A stretch of DNA of 64,000 nucleotides from an uncultured Flavobacteriales bacterium (GCA_943787535.1 CALSMU010000011.1:310001-374000), one strand, 5' to 3'. Positions 41,639 to 53,553 are shown, counted from the stretch's first letter. Notes: generated by a model not told the origin, from the letters alone. A program made the numbers and translations.

Positions 41639-41871
41639 TTGTTTTATTTAAAAAATGAAATTATTAACTTGAATTATTGTTTGCAGCTACTATATAATTG
41701 GCCAAGTTATATTTTTTTTGATGATTTATAAATTTAAATGAAGCTGCGAAATGAAAATTTTAATTTAAAATTATTTTCTGTAAAAGTAGATTAATTTTAA
41801 TTAAGACATAATTCTGTGCTTTTTATTCGATGGCATTTGAGTAAATTGTAAAATTTTTGTATCAAAAGTTT

Positions 41872-43938
41872 ATGAAAATGATTTTTAGGATAATTATAAT
41901 ATTTGTTTTTTTTGTAGAACTATCTTATTCTCAGGTTGAACCGCTAAATATTGATATTGTTAGAGGTCCATATGGAACACCTCATATATTTGCTAAAACT
42001 GATAAGGAAACTGCTTACGGTTTGGCTTGGGCCCACGCTGAAGATGATTTCAAAACGATACAACAAACATTTTTACCCGTTAAAAATTCTCTCGGGAGGT
42101 ATTTAGGTAAAGATGGAGTAATTCTCGATTATGTTATTCAACTTTTGCGTTGTGAGAAAACAGTGGATGCTCATTACAATGATTTATCTCCTGAAGTAAT
42201 AAATGTGATCGAAGGTTATGTAGAAGGTATAAACGCCTATGCTTTATACCATCCTGAAGAAGTTTTAGTAAAAAATACTTTTCCAATTTCGGTAAAAGAA
42301 TACTTGGTTGGATTTAATTTGGTAATCCATTTTTTCTCTGATGCTGGAGATGTGATTAGGGACCTTTTTGGAAATAAGATTTCACCACTTACAGATTCTA
42401 CTTTAACAAGTATAGGTTCAAATGCTTTTGCTTTCAGAAGAGCAAAAACCAAAGATGGAAATACATATTTAAATGTAAATACACACCAACCATTAGAAGG
42501 TCCATTTGCATGGTATGAAGCTCATTTGGTTTCAGATGAAGGGTGGAACATGCTCGGGGGTTTGTTTCCAGGTGCTCCCATGCCTTTTATTGGGACCAAT
42601 GAGAATTTAGGTTGGACTCATACATATAATTATCCAGACTTGATAGATATATATCAATTACAAATGCATCCAAAAAATAAAAATCAATATCTTTTTGATG
42701 ATAAATGGGTGGATTTGGAGGTTTCAAAAGCAAAGCTTAAGGTTAAGTTGAAATTTGGAATAACTATTCCAGTTCGTAAAGAGCTATTGTGGAGTAAATA
42801 TGGACCAGTTGTTAGAAATGATAGTGGAGTGTTCTCTTTTCACCTGAATGCATTAGAAAATATTTCAGCTATTGATCAGTGGTATCACATGAATAAATCT
42901 TCTAATTATGAAGAATTTAGGGAAGCATTAAATATTATGGGAATTCCTAGATTTAATATTATGTATGCAGATAGGGAAGATAATATTTATTACTTGAGCA
43001 ATGCTCAACTTCCTGTAAGAGATACCTCTTATGATTGGGAGGGACTTTTGCCAGGAAATACATCTAAAACTTGTATTGGGGAATATCACAAGTTAGCAGA
43101 TTTACCGCAACTATTAAATCCATCTCAAGGATACCTATTCAATACTAATAACAGCCCTTTTAATTGCGCGCATAACATGGATAATCCTAAAGAGGAAGAT
43201 TATTCAGCTACCTTTTCTTTCCGAGAGAAAATCAATAACAGAAGTTTAAGGTTTGAAGAACTGATTGAAGATTACGATAAAATTTCCTATCAAGACTTTA
43301 TGGATATAAAGTATGATCAGCAGTATCCAACACCTATATTTTGTCCTTTCGAAATAAATGATGTATTTGAATATAATTCTGTTGATTATCCAGAAATAAA
43401 AGATTTAATAGATATTATCCAATCTTGGGATAAAAAGGCAGATACAAACAATTTGGGTGCGGCTCAATGGTATATGTATTATAGTTTTTTAAATGAAAGC
43501 ATCATAAATGTGAAACATGATATAGATAGTGCTGTTCCTGATAGCTTAATTGTTGATGCTTTAAATAAGACCAAAAGTTATTTTTTTGATAAATTTGGTA
43601 GAATTGATGTTTTGTTTGTGGATTTTCAAAAGCATGTAAGAGGAGATGTGGAATTTCCTGTCTCTGGCTTAGTAGATATGATTGCTGCAACATCAACAAC
43701 AAGTTATAAGGATGGGATGGTAAAAGCTGTTTCAGGAGATTCTTATATTATGTTGGTTAGGTATGGAGAAGATAAAGTAGATATAGAAACTGTTTTACCT
43801 TATGGTGTCAGTTCTCATCCGGACTCTCCTCATTTTACAGATCAGATGTATTTATATGTAAATCATCAAAGAAAAAAAATGTCATTGGATAAAGATGTTA
43901 TTCTCAAGAATGCTACTAAAATTTATCATCCAAAATAA
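41872..43938 (+). CDS. Penicillin acylase family N-terminal-nucleophile hydrolase
   Basis: This 688-residue exported amidase is related to penicillin G acylase, cephalosporin acylase and the AHL acylases. The signal peptide ends S-Y-S-Q. The alpha-chain start V-R-G-P-Y-G-T-P-H-I is typical. The self-cleavage site I-G-S-N-A-F has Ser183 as the catalytic N-terminus of the beta chain. The region G-W-T-H-T-Y-N-Y-P-D and the long beta chain with W-Y-H-M-N follow. It may degrade N-acyl-homoserine lactones, acyl peptides or lipopeptides. The substrate is not predictable. It has its own promoter region and a terminator follows. Confidence 0.88.
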   Translation: MKMIFRIIIIFVFFVELSYSQVEPLNIDIVRGPYGTPHIFAKTDKETAYGLAWAHAEDDFKTIQQTFLPVKNSLGRYLGKDGVILDYVIQLLRCEKTVDAHYNDLSPEVINVIEGYVEGINAYALYHPEEVLVKNTFPISVKEYLVGFNLVIHFFSDAGDVIRDLFGNKISPLTDSTLTSIGSNAFAFRRAKTKDGNTYLNVNTHQPLEGPFAWYEAHLVSDEGWNMLGGLFPGAPMPFIGTNENLGWTHTYNYPDLIDIYQLQMHPKNKNQYLFDDKWVDLEVSKAKLKVKLKFGITIPVRKELLWSKYGPVVRNDSGVFSFHLNALENISAIDQWYHMNKSSNYEEFREALNIMGIPRFNIMYADREDNIYYLSNAQLPVRDTSYDWEGLLPGNTSKTCIGEYHKLADLPQLLNPSQGYLFNTNNSPFNCAHNMDNPKEEDYSATFSFREKINNRSLRFEELIEDYDKISYQDFMDIKYDQQYPTPIFCPFEINDVFEYNSVDYPEIKDLIDIIQSWDKKADTNNLGAAQWYMYYSFLNESIINVKHDIDSAVPDSLIVDALNKTKSYFFDKFGRIDVLFVDFQKHVRGDVEFPVSGLVDMIAATSTTSYKDGMVKAVSGDSYIMLVRYGEDKVDIETVLPYGVSSHPDSPHFTDQMYLYVNHQRKKMSLDKDVILKNATKIYHPK

Positions 43939-43953
43939 TCTAATAATTTATCT

Positions 43954-43980
43954 AAAGCGATATACTTTGATCGCTTTTTT
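43954..43980 (+). terminator. Intrinsic terminator after the penicillin acylase gene
   Basis: An 8-bp perfect stem (43954-43961 with 43970-43977) and an 8-nt loop are followed by T residues to 43980. It begins 15 nt after the stop codon. Confidence 0.75.
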
Positions 43981-44082
43981 ATAAAGAGTTACAAAGTATT
44001 TAGGGTCTTTTTTTATAAAACTAACTTTATATGAAATACGACTATTAGTAAAGATGAACAATAAGATAATGCTTGTACAATT

Positions 44083-44090
44083 GTATATTT
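44083..44090 (+). promoter_or_regulatory. Putative -7 box just before prmC
   Basis: TATATTTA differs from TAnnTTTG only in the last base and ends 6 nt before the ATG at 44097. No TTG is seen at the expected -33 spacing. Confidence 0.3.
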
Positions 44091-44096
44091 ACGACC

Positions 44097-44963
44097 ATGT
44101 TTGTCAATTCCAATAGCGTAAATGAAATAGTCACTTACTACCAAGAGAAATTGAGTGAGCTATATCCTAGTAATGAAATCAAAAACATTACAGAAATGAT
44201 GTTTGAACATTTTATGGGGTGGGATAAAATGACATTACGATCAAATAGTAAATCTTCGCTCTCCGAATCGGAATTGCTCTTGTTTCATCAAGCTTTAAAA
44301 AGACTATCGAAAAATGAGCCTGTACAACATATAACTGGAAAAGTTGAATTTTATTCGTTACCTTTCAAGGTAAATAAACATGCTTTAATACCACGGCCAG
44401 AAACGGAAGAGTTAGTTGATTTGGTTATTAAGGAATGCATTGGTTCAGAAACAATTTTAGATATTGGTACTGGAACCGGTTGTATTCCAATATCTCTTAA
44501 AAAACAGTTGAAAAATACGATTGTTTATGGCGTGGATGTTTCTGCAGATGCTTTGGCAATTGCAACAGATAATGCCGCATTAAATTCAACGGAAGTAACC
44601 TTTGTTAAAGAGGATGTTCTTCAAATGTCATCTATTGAGAATTCTATAAAAAAAGAATTTGATGTTATTATAAGTAATCCTCCCTATATTACTAATTCTG
44701 AAAAGAGATTAATGAACGAGAATGTTCTTACTTTTGAACCGCACATTGCTCTTTTTATTGATGATGATGACCCCTTACTATTTTATGATAAAATTGGTCA
44801 TTTGGCATATGATAATTTATCTTCTGGTGGCAAGTTGTATTTTGAGATAAATGAACATTATGGTAATCAGACAATGAAACTTTTAAAATCCATTGGTTTT
44901 TCGGATATTCGAATACTAAAAGATTTACAAAATAAAGATAGAATTGTTTCAGCTATTCGTTAA
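44097..44963 (+). CDS. prmC: Peptide chain release factor N5-glutamine methyltransferase
   Basis: This 288-residue SAM-dependent enzyme methylates the GGQ glutamine of release factors RF1 and RF2. The N-P-P-Y motif lies in I-I-S-N-P-P-Y-I (about residue 196). The SAM-binding loop is D-I-G-T-G-T-G-C-I-P-I, and the N-terminal helical domain that docks the release factor is complete. ATG 44097 is preferred over an upstream frame start at 44073, which lies inside the candidate promoter. ligA follows 27 nt downstream, so the two may share a transcript. Confidence 0.92.
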   Translation: MFVNSNSVNEIVTYYQEKLSELYPSNEIKNITEMMFEHFMGWDKMTLRSNSKSSLSESELLLFHQALKRLSKNEPVQHITGKVEFYSLPFKVNKHALIPRPETEELVDLVIKECIGSETILDIGTGTGCIPISLKKQLKNTIVYGVDVSADALAIATDNAALNSTEVTFVKEDVLQMSSIENSIKKEFDVIISNPPYITNSEKRLMNENVLTFEPHIALFIDDDDPLLFYDKIGHLAYDNLSSGGKLYFEINEHYGNQTMKLLKSIGFSDIRILKDLQNKDRIVSAIR

Positions 44964-44969
44964 TATTAA

Positions 44970-47054
<2,085 letters not shown>

Positions 47055-47115
47055 AGTGCTCATCCAATTGTGCGTAAGTATTAGAATATCATTTTATTCA
47101 AAGCCTATAATCTTT

Positions 47116-47123
47116 TATTTTTG
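47116..47123 (+). promoter_or_regulatory. Putative -7 box just before the DUF6913-aroK genes
   Basis: TATTTTTG matches TAnnTTTG exactly and ends 6 nt before the ATG at 47130, so transcription would begin at or next to the start codon. The -33 position reads TTT rather than TTG. Confidence 0.4.
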
Positions 47124-47129
47124 TAGCAG

Positions 47130-47687
47130 ATGCAAGCGATAGATAATATAAAAATAAAAGCAGGAAGACTTGTTCTTAACAGGGAGGTTAAGAAAAATGC
47201 GAATAGAAAACCTGTTGTTTGTAATTTAAATAACGCATCTAGTGTAGGACTTTTAATGAACATATCTGATGAATCAGATATGAGAAAAATAACAAAATTT
47301 GAGAAATTTTTAAAAGCAGAATTTGGAATTAAGAAGGTTTTTATTCTTGGCTACTCCGACAACAAAAAGGAAGATCCTGATTTTTTAAAATCGAGTATTA
47401 GTTTTGATTATTTGCAGCGAAAAGATTTATCTTGGAATGGAATACCTTCTGGGCCGATTTATGAAAATTTTGTTGCCGAGCAATTTGATATTCTAATAGA
47501 CATGACGAATTATTTTAATGTACCATTACGTTTTGTTTTGTTGCGGTCTAAGGCCAAATTTAAAACTGGAATATTTTCAGAGGAATCAACACCGTACTTC
47601 GATATGATGATTGCTTTTGACCAAGATGATTTTGAAGAATATGCAAATCAATTAATTCATTATTTAACGATAATTAATGCCAAATAA
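47130..47687 (+). CDS. DUF6913-like protein
   Basis: This 185-residue soluble protein resembles the DUF6913 family, which is restricted to Bacteroidota. It has a basic N-terminus, then V-G-L-L-M-N-I-S-D, then V-F-I-L-G-Y-S-D, and the central F-D-I-L-I-D-M-T followed by P-L-R-F-V-L-L-R-S-K-A-K-F-K-T-G. The alternating strands and helices suggest a Rossmann-like fold. The function is unknown. Its end overlaps the aroK start by 11 nt, so the two are translated together. The call is from pattern memory. Confidence 0.65.
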   Translation: MQAIDNIKIKAGRLVLNREVKKNANRKPVVCNLNNASSVGLLMNISDESDMRKITKFEKFLKAEFGIKKVFILGYSDNKKEDPDFLKSSISFDYLQRKDLSWNGIPSGPIYENFVAEQFDILIDMTNYFNVPLRFVLLRSKAKFKTGIFSEESTPYFDMMIAFDQDDFEEYANQLIHYLTIINAK

Positions 47688-48213
47688 TTCCATAGAAAAT
47701 AATGTTGTATTAGTTGGTTTCATGGGTTCAGGTAAAACAACCATTGGAAAACTGTTGGCAAAATCTATGGGCTATAGTTTTGTAGATACGGACACTGAAA
47801 TTGAAAAAGAAGAAGGGATTTCGGTTGCGCAGATATTTGAAATGAAAGGAGAGGAATATTTTAGGGAATTGGAAAGTACTTTTATTACCAATTTTCAACG
47901 AAAAAAGTGCATTATTGCAACCGGAGGAGGTATGTCATGTTATCAGGATAACATGAGAAAGCTTAAGGTATTGGGAACGGTACTATTTATAAATACACCC
48001 TATGATTCGATAATAGAGAGATTAAAACTAAATCAAGGTTCAAGACCGCTTATAAAATCTAGTTTGAGTAATGAAAAAGATGAATTGCTTGAGTTGTTTT
48101 TAAAAAGGCAGCAAATATATAGGGCTTCCGACAAAGTGGTAGCAGGCGACAGTAATCCCAGTTTTATAGTAGAAAGAATACGGGAAATACTTAAAGAGTT
48201 TCTCGAAAAATAA
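47677..48213 (+). CDS. aroK: Shikimate kinase
   Basis: This 178-residue P-loop kinase phosphorylates shikimate at O3 in the chorismate pathway. The Walker A motif G-F-M-G-S-G-K-T-T lies at residues 14-22. It is followed by D-T-D-T-E-I-E, the R-E-L-E substrate segment, and the conserved A-T-G-G-G (about 88). The lid has G-S-R-P-L. It overlaps the DUF6913-like gene by 11 nt. aroQ, acting two steps earlier, lies at 24824. Confidence 0.94.
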   Translation: MPNNSIENNVVLVGFMGSGKTTIGKLLAKSMGYSFVDTDTEIEKEEGISVAQIFEMKGEEYFRELESTFITNFQRKKCIIATGGGMSCYQDNMRKLKVLGTVLFINTPYDSIIERLKLNQGSRPLIKSSLSNEKDELLELFLKRQQIYRASDKVVAGDSNPSFIVERIREILKEFLEK

Positions 48214-48263
48214 TTGAATCCCTACGTTTTCTCGTTTACCCTTTATTAGTCTTTTGAACTTTT

Positions 48264-48271
48264 TACCTTTA
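48264..48271 (+). promoter_or_regulatory. Putative -7 box just before pbpC
   Basis: TACCTTTA differs from TAnnTTTG only in the last base and ends 4 nt before the GTG start at 48276. Support is weak. Confidence 0.28.
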
Positions 48272-48275
48272 TAGG

Positions 48276-50654
48276 GTGAAAGTATTTAAACTAATAACCA
48301 AACCTTTTCGGGGTCTCTATAACTGGAGTGTCAGAAGAAAGTATTATCTACTTGGGTTTATTAGTGTTCTATTTCTAATTTGGCTTTTTTGCTTACCCAA
48401 GCAATTATTTAATACACCTACATGTACAGTTCTTTTAGATAAAGATGGAAATATGTTGGGTGCGCGTATTGCTGATGATGGACAGTGGCGTTTTCCGTCT
48501 AGAGACTCGGTTCCCTATAAATTTGAAAAAGCAATAATTCAGTTTGAAGATCGAGATTTTTATTCACATATGGGATTTAGTTTTAAAGCTTTTACTAGGG
48601 CCATGAAACAAAATTTATCAGAAGGTAGAGTTGTGAGTGGAGGAAGCACAATTCCAATGCAAACAATTCGATTATCTAGACAAGGTAAATCACGTTCTGT
48701 TTGGGAAAAAATTGTTGAGGTTTTTCAGGCTACTAGAATGGAATGGAGTTACTCAAAAGAGGAAATACTTGCAATGTATTCTTCTTATGCGCCAATGGGG
48801 GGTAACGTTGTTGGTTTGGACGCGGCATCTTGGAGGTATTTTGGACGTAGCCCTGAAAATTTAAGTTGGGGAGAGGCAAGTACTTTAGCTGTATTGCCAA
48901 ATGCACCTAGTTTAATGCATCCTGGAAAAAACAGAGAAAAACTGATTGCGAAAAGGAATCGTTTGTTGGATAGATTGTATTTAGTTGGAGAGATTGATAA
49001 AACCGAATTACAACTCGCTAAAAGTGAACCATTACCCACTGCACCGCCAAGTTTACCAAATATATCTCCTCATGTGATAGATAGAATTATGTCTTCTAAA
49101 CACAAAGGTAAGACCGTTAATTCGACGTTACAGTCTTCTTTGCAAAATGAAATTAATAACATCGTGGACCGGCACCATAATCGATTAAAAGAAAATGAAA
49201 TATACAATATTTCTGTTGTTGTTGTAGAGGTAGGGACTGGCAACATAATATCTTATATCGGAAATGCCAAAGGAAAAGAGCCTGAATACGGATACCAGGT
49301 TGATATTATTAAAGCGAGAAGAAGCACAGGTAGTATTCTTAAACCTTTTTTATATGCTGGAGCATTGGAAGATGGAGTGATTACACCCAATCAATTAATA
49401 CAAGATGTTCCGACTATAATTTCTGGATATTCCCCTAAAAATTATAATGAGAAATACGACGGTGCAGTGCCAGCAAGTAGAGCATTATCAAGGTCTTTAA
49501 ATGTGCCAATAGTTAAGTTGTTGCAGAAATTTGGCGTCCAAAAATTTCATAATCAATTAAACAGAATGGGTATGACAACTATTGATCGTCCTTCTTCAAA
49601 TTATGGACTATCTCTCGTTTTAGGTGGAGCAGAAGCGAGTTTAATGGAGCTTACTTCAATATACGCAAATATGGCAAAGACGCTTAATGATTTTTCGGTA
49701 GGAAAAAAATCTAAATTTATTCAACCTACTTATATAAAATCATTTATAAACGATAGAGAGAATGATAATTTGCTTTTATCTCCGGGAGCGACATGGATGA
49801 CGCTTGAAGCTATGCTAGCAGTTTCAAGGCCAGATGCTGAAGCTAACTGGCAACAGTTTTCTTCTTCCCAAAAAATTGCTTGGAAAACAGGAACTAGTTT
49901 TGGTTTTAGAGATGCTTGGGCAATTGGTGTTACTCCCAAATATGCTGTTGGGGTATGGGTAGGAAATGCAGATGGAGAGGGTAGGCCTGGAATAGTTGGA
50001 GTTAAAGCTGCAGCGCCAATATTATTTGATGTATTTAAAATATTACCAAAATCGGATTGGTTTGATCAACCGTTTGATGAGATGAAGCAGGTTCCTATTT
50101 GCAAGCATAGTGGATTTAGAGCATCAGATGTTTGTGAAGTTGCTGATTCAGCTTGGATTCCCTTACCATGCTTAATTACGGTCGCTTGTCCCTATCATAA
50201 AGTTATTCACTTAGATAATTCAGGTAAACGCGTTAACAGCGATTGTGAAGAAGTAAGTAATATGCGCACCACCGCTTGGTTTGTGCTCCCTTCTATTATC
50301 GAAAAATTTTACCGGAATAATAACCCTAACTACCAACCATTACCGCCATTTAGAGAAGGATGCTCTGCCACAGAGGAAGTATTGCCAATAGGAATTATAT
50401 ATCCTAAATCAAAAAGTAAAATATATGTCCCAATTAAATTGGATGGAACTTTAAGTAAAACGGTTTTTGAAGCTTCACATCGCGATAACGCTACAAAGAT
50501 ATACTGGCATTTAGATGATGCATACTTGGGAGAAACAACACGTATTCATCAAATGGAATTGATTCCTGAAGAGGGAAAGCATGTATTAACCTTGATGGAT
50601 GAACTAGGAAATGAGAAATCAAGAACCTTCGAAGTTATCGGTAAAAGCGAGTAA
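48276..50654 (+). CDS. pbpC: Penicillin-binding protein 1C
   Basis: This 792-residue bifunctional peptidoglycan synthase starts at GTG; no other start gives a complete N-terminus. One membrane helix (about 24-41) is followed by a GT51 transglycosylase domain with the catalytic glutamate in F-E-D-R-D-F-Y-S-H at residue 91. A transpeptidase domain follows, with S-x-x-K at 353-356 (S-I-L-K), S-L-N and K-T-G-T. A BiPBP_C tail (about 700-792) follows. PBP1C genes often sit next to an alpha-2-macroglobulin gene that protects the cell after damage to the wall. Here the macroglobulin gene is 27 kb away. Confidence 0.93.
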   Translation: MKVFKLITKPFRGLYNWSVRRKYYLLGFISVLFLIWLFCLPKQLFNTPTCTVLLDKDGNMLGARIADDGQWRFPSRDSVPYKFEKAIIQFEDRDFYSHMGFSFKAFTRAMKQNLSEGRVVSGGSTIPMQTIRLSRQGKSRSVWEKIVEVFQATRMEWSYSKEEILAMYSSYAPMGGNVVGLDAASWRYFGRSPENLSWGEASTLAVLPNAPSLMHPGKNREKLIAKRNRLLDRLYLVGEIDKTELQLAKSEPLPTAPPSLPNISPHVIDRIMSSKHKGKTVNSTLQSSLQNEINNIVDRHHNRLKENEIYNISVVVVEVGTGNIISYIGNAKGKEPEYGYQVDIIKARRSTGSILKPFLYAGALEDGVITPNQLIQDVPTIISGYSPKNYNEKYDGAVPASRALSRSLNVPIVKLLQKFGVQKFHNQLNRMGMTTIDRPSSNYGLSLVLGGAEASLMELTSIYANMAKTLNDFSVGKKSKFIQPTYIKSFINDRENDNLLLSPGATWMTLEAMLAVSRPDAEANWQQFSSSQKIAWKTGTSFGFRDAWAIGVTPKYAVGVWVGNADGEGRPGIVGVKAAAPILFDVFKILPKSDWFDQPFDEMKQVPICKHSGFRASDVCEVADSAWIPLPCLITVACPYHKVIHLDNSGKRVNSDCEEVSNMRTTAWFVLPSIIEKFYRNNNPNYQPLPPFREGCSATEEVLPIGIIYPKSKSKIYVPIKLDGTLSKTVFEASHRDNATKIYWHLDDAYLGETTRIHQMELIPEEGKHVLTLMDELGNEKSRTFEVIGKSE

Positions 50655-50665
50655 ATCCGACACAA

Positions 50666-50704
50666 TGTCAGAAAATGTGTCATGTTTTAAGCTTAATTAT
50701 GACA
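50666..50704 (+). promoter_or_regulatory. TGTCA/TGACA boxes upstream of the dnaK promoter
   Basis: TGTCA occurs at 50666-50670 and 50678-50682, and its reverse complement TGACA at 50700-50704. The inverted pair GACACA (50659-50664) and TGTGTC (50676-50681) overlaps the first two. The boxes lie 32-70 nt upstream of the sigma-54-like promoter at 50736. Enhancer-binding-protein sites are the natural reading, but this is inferred. Confidence 0.4.
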
Positions 50705-50735
50705 ATCTTGAGGCTGTTTTCTTCCCAAATTTTAT

Positions 50736-50751
50736 TGGCATAAGAATTGAG
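50736..50751 (+). promoter_or_regulatory. Sigma-54-like promoter of dnaK
   Basis: TGGCA, 6 nt, TTGAG gives the -24 GG and the -12 position at exactly the sigma-54 spacing, GG-N10-GA instead of GG-N10-GC. The predicted transcript would start near 50762, about 33 nt before the dnaK ATG at 50795. No TAnnTTTG box is visible in the same spacer. Confidence 0.5.
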
Positions 50752-50794
50752 TAAATGCAAACCGTAAATCAAGAATTAATAAAGAATAAAAAAT

Positions 50795-52705
50795 ATGTCA
50801 AAAATTATTGGAATAGATTTAGGTACAACCAATTCATGTGTTTCTGTAATGGAAGGAAATGAGCCTGTTGTTATACCTAACAGTGAAGGGAAGAGAACCA
50901 CGCCTTCAGTTGTAGCCTTTATAGAAGGGGGAGAACGTAAAATTGGTGATCCTGCAAAACGTCAGGCAATTACGAATCCTACAAAAACGATATCTTCGAT
51001 TAAGCGTTTTATGGGAAACAAATTCAGCGAATGTTCGAAAGAGATTAGCAGAATGCCATACAAGGTTATTAAAGGAGATAATGATACTCCGCGTGTTGAG
51101 ATTGATGATAGAAAATACTCTCCACAAGAGATTTCTGCAATGGTTCTTCAAAAAATGAAGAAAACTGCTGAAGATTATCTAGGACAAGAAGTTTCAGAAG
51201 CGGTAATTACTGTGCCTGCATACTTTAATGACTCGCAAAGACAAGCAACTAAGGAAGCTGGTGAGATTTCTGGATTAACAGTAAAAAGAATTATTAACGA
51301 ACCAACTGCTGCTGCATTAGCTTATGGTTTAGATAAGTCTGGAAAAGATATGAAAATTGTTGTTTTCGATTTTGGTGGAGGAACGCACGATGTTTCGATC
51401 CTAGAATTAGGAGACGGTGTTTTTGAAGTATTAGCAACAGACGGAGATACGCACTTAGGTGGTGATGATGTTGATCAAGCAATTATTGATTGGTTAGCTG
51501 CAGAATTCCAAAAAGATGAAGGACTAGATCTGAAAGCTGATCCAATGGCGTTACAAAGATTAAAGGAAGCAGCAGAGAAAGCGAAAATTGAACTTTCTAG
51601 CACAACAACTTCTGAAATCAACTTACCTTACATTATGCCAGTTGACGGTGTTCCAAAACACCTAGTTAAGTCATTAACAAGAGCAAAATTTGAACAATTA
51701 ATTGACAGTTTAGTTAAAAGAACAATAGAACCTTGTAAAGCAGCAATTAAAAATTCAGGACTTTCTATCAGCGAAATTGATGAAGTTATTTTAGTTGGTG
51801 GATCAACTAGAATTCCAGCAATTCAAGAAGCAGTGGAAAAATACTTTGGAAAAGCTCCTTCAAAAGGTGTTAATCCGGATGAAGTTGTCTCTTTAGGAGC
51901 AGCAATTCAAGGAGGTGTATTAACAGGAGAAGTTAAAGATGTTCTTTTATTAGATGTTACACCACTTTCATTGGGTATTGAAACAATGGGAGGAGTTATG
52001 ACTCGATTAATTGATGCAAACACTACGATTCCTACGCAGAAGTCACAAGTATTCTCTACAGCAGCAGATAATCAGCCATCGGTTGAATTACATGTATTGC
52101 AAGGAGATCGCCCAATGGCAAATGATAACAGAACAATTGGTAAATTTCATTTAAATGATATTCCGCCAGCACAAAGAGGTGTTCCTCAGATTGAAGTAAG
52201 TTTTGATATTGATGCAAATGGAATTATTAATGTAAAAGCTACAGATAAAGCTACTGGAAAAGAGCAAAGTATTCGAATTGAAGCATCTTCTGGATTGAGT
52301 GATGCGGAAATTGAAAAAATGCGACAAGAAGCTGAAGCGAATGCTGATGAGGATAACAAGAAAAAGGAAGAAATCGAAACTTTGAATAAAGCGGATGGAA
52401 TGATCTTCCAAACGGAAAAGCAAATGAAAGAGTTTGGAGATAAAATTCCAGAGGATAAAAAACAACCTATCGAAGAGGCTTTAGCTGAATTAAAAACAGC
52501 TCATGAAGCAAAAGATGTTGAAGCAGTTGGACCTGCATTGGAAAAACTAGAAACAGTATTCCAAGCAGCTAGTCAAGATATGTATGCGCAACCTGAAGGA
52601 GGAGCTCCGGGACAAGATCCAAATGCGCAAGCTGAAGGCGCTGCTGATGGAGCAGAGGAAGTAACAGATGTTGATTTTGAAGAGGTAGAAGAAGAAGCAA
52701 AGTAA
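50795..52705 (+). CDS. dnaK: Molecular chaperone DnaK (Hsp70)
   Basis: This 636-residue Hsp70 has the ATPase start [11 protein letters not shown] and the phosphate-2 motif [10 protein letters not shown]. The adenosine motif I-L-V-G-G-S-T-R and the substrate-binding domain with [13 protein letters not shown] follow. A lid and the C-terminal [11 protein letters not shown] that binds co-chaperones are present. It folds newly made and damaged proteins with DnaJ and GrpE, neither of which is nearby. It is monocistronic and probably stress-regulated through the sigma-54-like site upstream; no CIRCE element is seen. Confidence 0.98.
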   Translation: MSKIIGIDLGTTNSCVSVMEGNEPVVIPNSEGKRTTPSVVAFIEGGERKIGDPAKRQAITNPTKTISSIKRFMGNKFSECSKEISRMPYKVIKGDNDTPRVEIDDRKYSPQEISAMVLQKMKKTAEDYLGQEVSEAVITVPAYFNDSQRQATKEAGEISGLTVKRIINEPTAAALAYGLDKSGKDMKIVVFDFGGGTHDVSILELGDGVFEVLATDGDTHLGGDDVDQAIIDWLAAEFQKDEGLDLKADPMALQRLKEAAEKAKIELSSTTTSEINLPYIMPVDGVPKHLVKSLTRAKFEQLIDSLVKRTIEPCKAAIKNSGLSISEIDEVILVGGSTRIPAIQEAVEKYFGKAPSKGVNPDEVVSLGAAIQGGVLTGEVKDVLLLDVTPLSLGIETMGGVMTRLIDANTTIPTQKSQVFSTAADNQPSVELHVLQGDRPMANDNRTIGKFHLNDIPPAQRGVPQIEVSFDIDANGIINVKATDKATGKEQSIRIEASSGLSDAEIEKMRQEAEANADEDNKKKEEIETLNKADGMIFQTEKQMKEFGDKIPEDKKQPIEEALAELKTAHEAKDVEAVGPALEKLETVFQAASQDMYAQPEGGAPGQDPNAQAEGAADGAEEVTDVDFEEVEEEAK

Positions 52706-52722
52706 TTGTTTCAGTAAAGTTT

Positions 52723-52756
52723 AAAAGGCTCATTCTATTTGGAATGGGCCTTTTTT
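52723..52756 (+). terminator. Intrinsic terminator after dnaK
   Basis: A 13-bp stem (52723-52735 with 52742-52754, one G-U pair) around a 6-nt loop is followed by a T-run. It starts 17 nt after the dnaK stop. Confidence 0.88.
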
Positions 52757-52851
52757 ATGAGTTAATTTATTAGGATGCTCAGTGTTTAAGCAAAAGGGAT
52801 TACTACTTCTATTAATACCTTATGTTTATATCATATAAAAAAACATAATAT

Positions 52852-53499
52852 ATGCCAATAGAAGAAGACGTATTAGACAACAATGCAAAAGAAACCAAAG
52901 CTATAAAGGATTATGAATACCCATTAAACTTCCAATTTAAAGTTACCAGTTTAGCCAATGACTTTAATGTAAAAGATTCTAATGGGAATAGTATAGCATA
53001 TGTTCGTCAAAAGATGTTTAAGTTGAAAGAGGCTATTTCTGTCTTTTCAAATGAAAACAGGTCAGAATTACTTTACAAAATAAATGCAGACAGGATAATT
53101 GATTTTAATGCAAGCTATTCGTTTACGAATGCAGACGAAGAAATAATTGGCCGTATTGGAAGAAAAGGAGCTAAATCGATATTAAAAGCACATTACGAAA
53201 TATTCAACAAAGACAATAAGCAAGAATTTGTTATTAATGAGGAAAACCCTTGGGCGAAAGTTGGAGATGCTGTTTTAGGTGAGATTCCTGTTGTGGCTAT
53301 GTTTACAGGGTATTTCTGTAATCCACGATACGCGATTAAGCGTATTGATGGCACTATTATAGCTCGCTTATCAAAAGAAGCCTCTTTTATGGGAAGAAAG
53401 TTTAAGTTGGAGAAGTTGTCTGAATTAAACGAAGGAGAAGGAGAAAGAATGGTGCTGGCGATAATGATGATGTCATTGTTGGAAAGAAGAAGAGGGTAG
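52852..53499 (+). CDS. LURP-one/Tubby-like (DUF567) family protein
   Basis: This 215-residue protein has the LURP-one-related beta-barrel pattern: Y-P-L-N-F-Q-F-K, then I-A-Y-V-R-Q-K-M-F-K-L-K-E, then I-N-A-D-R-I-I-D-F, then I-G-R-I-G-R-K-G. A C-terminal hydrophobic helix (R-M-V-L-A-I-M-M-M-S-L-L) resembles the membrane-embedded end of Tubby-like folds. The family is thought to bind lipids or act at membranes, without a defined bacterial role. It stands alone between dnaK and two small membrane proteins, closed by a palindromic terminator. Confidence 0.72.
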   Translation: MPIEEDVLDNNAKETKAIKDYEYPLNFQFKVTSLANDFNVKDSNGNSIAYVRQKMFKLKEAISVFSNENRSELLYKINADRIIDFNASYSFTNADEEIIGRIGRKGAKSILKAHYEIFNKDNKQEFVINEENPWAKVGDAVLGEIPVVAMFTGYFCNPRYAIKRIDGTIIARLSKEASFMGRKFKLEKLSELNEGEGERMVLAIMMMSLLERRRG

Positions 53500-53517
53500 T
53501 AAAACGAAAACTATATG

Positions 53518-53549
53518 AAAAAGGCGCATTAATTTTAATGCGCCTTTTT
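53518..53549. terminator. Bidirectional intrinsic terminator
   Basis: Near-perfect 15-nt arms (53518-53532 and 53535-53549) read A-rich then GGCGC on one side and its complement with T-run on the other. It lies between the convergent LURP-one-like and DUF2752 genes. Confidence 0.85.
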
Positions 53550-53553
53550 GTTT

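Noticed and set aside
41834..41850. Sigma-54 promoter before the penicillin acylase gene
   Set aside because: TGGCA is present but no TTG lies at the required spacing.
44073..44096. Upstream start for prmC
   Set aside because: The first eight residues do not match PrmC N-termini and the region contains a promoter-like box.
50659..50681. CIRCE element upstream of dnaK
   Set aside because: The inverted repeat GACACA/TGTGTC does not resemble the TTAGCACTC-N9-GAGTGCTAA consensus; the arms and spacing differ.
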